This document shows, piece after piece, positions 63,546-64,000 of a stretch of DNA of 64,000 bases; within the stretch, counting starts at the first letter, position 1, and each line of letters begins with the position of its first letter. A program made the position numbers and the translations under genes. This stretch comes from CAVYUC01 sp963771595 (lineage in GTDB: Bacteria > Bacteroidota > Bacteroidia > Bacteroidales > Prolixibacteraceae), in contig CAVYUC010000008.1 of assembly GCA_963771595.1 (NCBI GenBank), forward strand, positions 124,001 through 188,000, in the 5' to 3' direction. The notes beneath the pieces are model-generated. The model did no database searches and had not been told where the DNA came from. It saw nothing but the letters and a program-made list of their open reading frames with translations.

Positions 63546-64000
63546 ATGATAATTAATCGGGTATATATCAAAACCAAACGTCTGTTGATGACTGCATCTT
63601 TACTGGTCAGTAATAATTTAAATAACCTGCTAAAAAAGCATTCATTTTGCAAAAAGGTGTTTACGGTTTTCGTATTGACAGTTCTTCTTCTTTTCCCTGA
63701 ATATAGTTTGGCTGCCCAAATATCAGACCTCACAATTGACAGCACTTATACAGTTGCAGCAGAAACCACTTTGGAGGTACTGGATCTAACTCTTCAATCG
63801 CGTGCTGAGCTTTATGTTTATGGTACGCTGATAGTTCATGGGGATTTAACAATGGTAAATAATGATCCGGAATTAATTACCGGTACTGAAGCCCGTATAA
63901 TTGTTAATGGGAATGCCATTATTGCAAACAAAGTAAACATTAACCTTTCGTGCTATTTTATTGTAGCCAAAAATTTCACCATAAGTGGAGGAGGAAATAC
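63546..64000 (+). CDS. Secreted protein of unknown function, 5' part only
   Basis: An open frame from ATG 63546 to the window edge, 151 codons, no stop. A signal segment lies rather deep (KKVFTVFVLTVLLLFPEYSLAAQ, about 41-63) after 40 polar residues, so translation may begin further in. The exported part (ISDLTIDSTYTVAAETTLEVLDL...) has short beta-strand repeats with YGTLIVHGDLTM and IVNGNAIIANKVN, which resembles right-handed beta-helix or adhesin-like proteins. The C-terminus, which might hold a T9SS sorting domain, is outside the window. Family not identified. Confidence 0.65.
   Translation, partial: MIINRVYIKTKRLLMTASLLVSNNLNNLLKKHSFCKKVFTVFVLTVLLLFPEYSLAAQISDLTIDSTYTVAAETTLEVLDLTLQSRAELYVYGTLIVHGDLTMVNNDPELITGTEARIIVNGNAIIANKVNINLSCYFIVAKNFTISGGGN

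Overview
The window looks like a chromosomal segment of a Bacteroidota member, probably a marine or sediment Marinilabiliales/Prolixibacteraceae-type organism (inference from gene content, no database search). Support: type IX secretion and gliding genes (sprA, porX, porW, gldH), a SusC/SusD pair, GH97/GH9/GH2 enzymes, moderate-to-low GC, and many promoters of the Bacteroidota form TAnnTTTG at -7.

Region 1 (1-11.8 kb): a divergent Rrf2 regulator / RIC iron-sulfur repair pair sharing an inverted-repeat operator, an M17 aminopeptidase, then pdxA-ruvA-sprA in tight succession behind a recognisable promoter. Region 2 (11.8-20.0 kb): a complete tryptophan operon, trpE-G-D-C-F-B-A. It is preceded by not one but two Trp-rich leader peptides, each followed by an intrinsic terminator. 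Between them lies a decayed MNT/HEPN nucleotidyltransferase-toxin pair. Between trpC and trpF sit three tandem palindromic elements; the middle one carries a GIY-YIG nuclease gene between its arms, the outer two look like internally deleted forms. GC-rich palindromes also sit before trpE, between trpE and trpG, and inside the 5' end of trpG.

Region 3 (20-29.8 kb): a small conserved-looking ORF, a SusC/SusD pair with a terminator in the SusC leader, two L,D-transpeptidases with sigma-54-like promoter sequences, and an aldo/keto reductase. Region 4 (30-45.7 kb): porW-porX, a repeat-rich gap, the Mrp Fe-S carrier, a frameshifted CYP152 peroxygenase, an unusual 20/21-bp-periodic array of TCCTGT/ACAGGA boxes, an alkyltransferase-like protein, trmB, gldH, ricT, holB, pgk and two small redox/membrane genes.

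Region 5 (45.8-64 kb): carbohydrate and envelope hydrolases. A GH2 beta-mannosidase lipoprotein (frameshifted) is followed by a minus-strand group (unknown secreted protein, FG-GAP repeat protein, amidase) divergent from a plus-strand group (GH9 enzyme, D-lyxose/D-mannose isomerase, MFS transporter, serine hydrolase, uroporphyrinogen-decarboxylase-like protein). Mannose released by GH2 could feed the isomerase (inference). A LytS/LytTR two-component pair, a GH97 enzyme and the 5' end of a secreted protein close the window. Several genes in this region carry single-base frameshifts although long genes elsewhere (sprA 7.5 kb, porW 3.7 kb) are intact. No rRNA, tRNA, CRISPR array or complete insertion sequence was seen.
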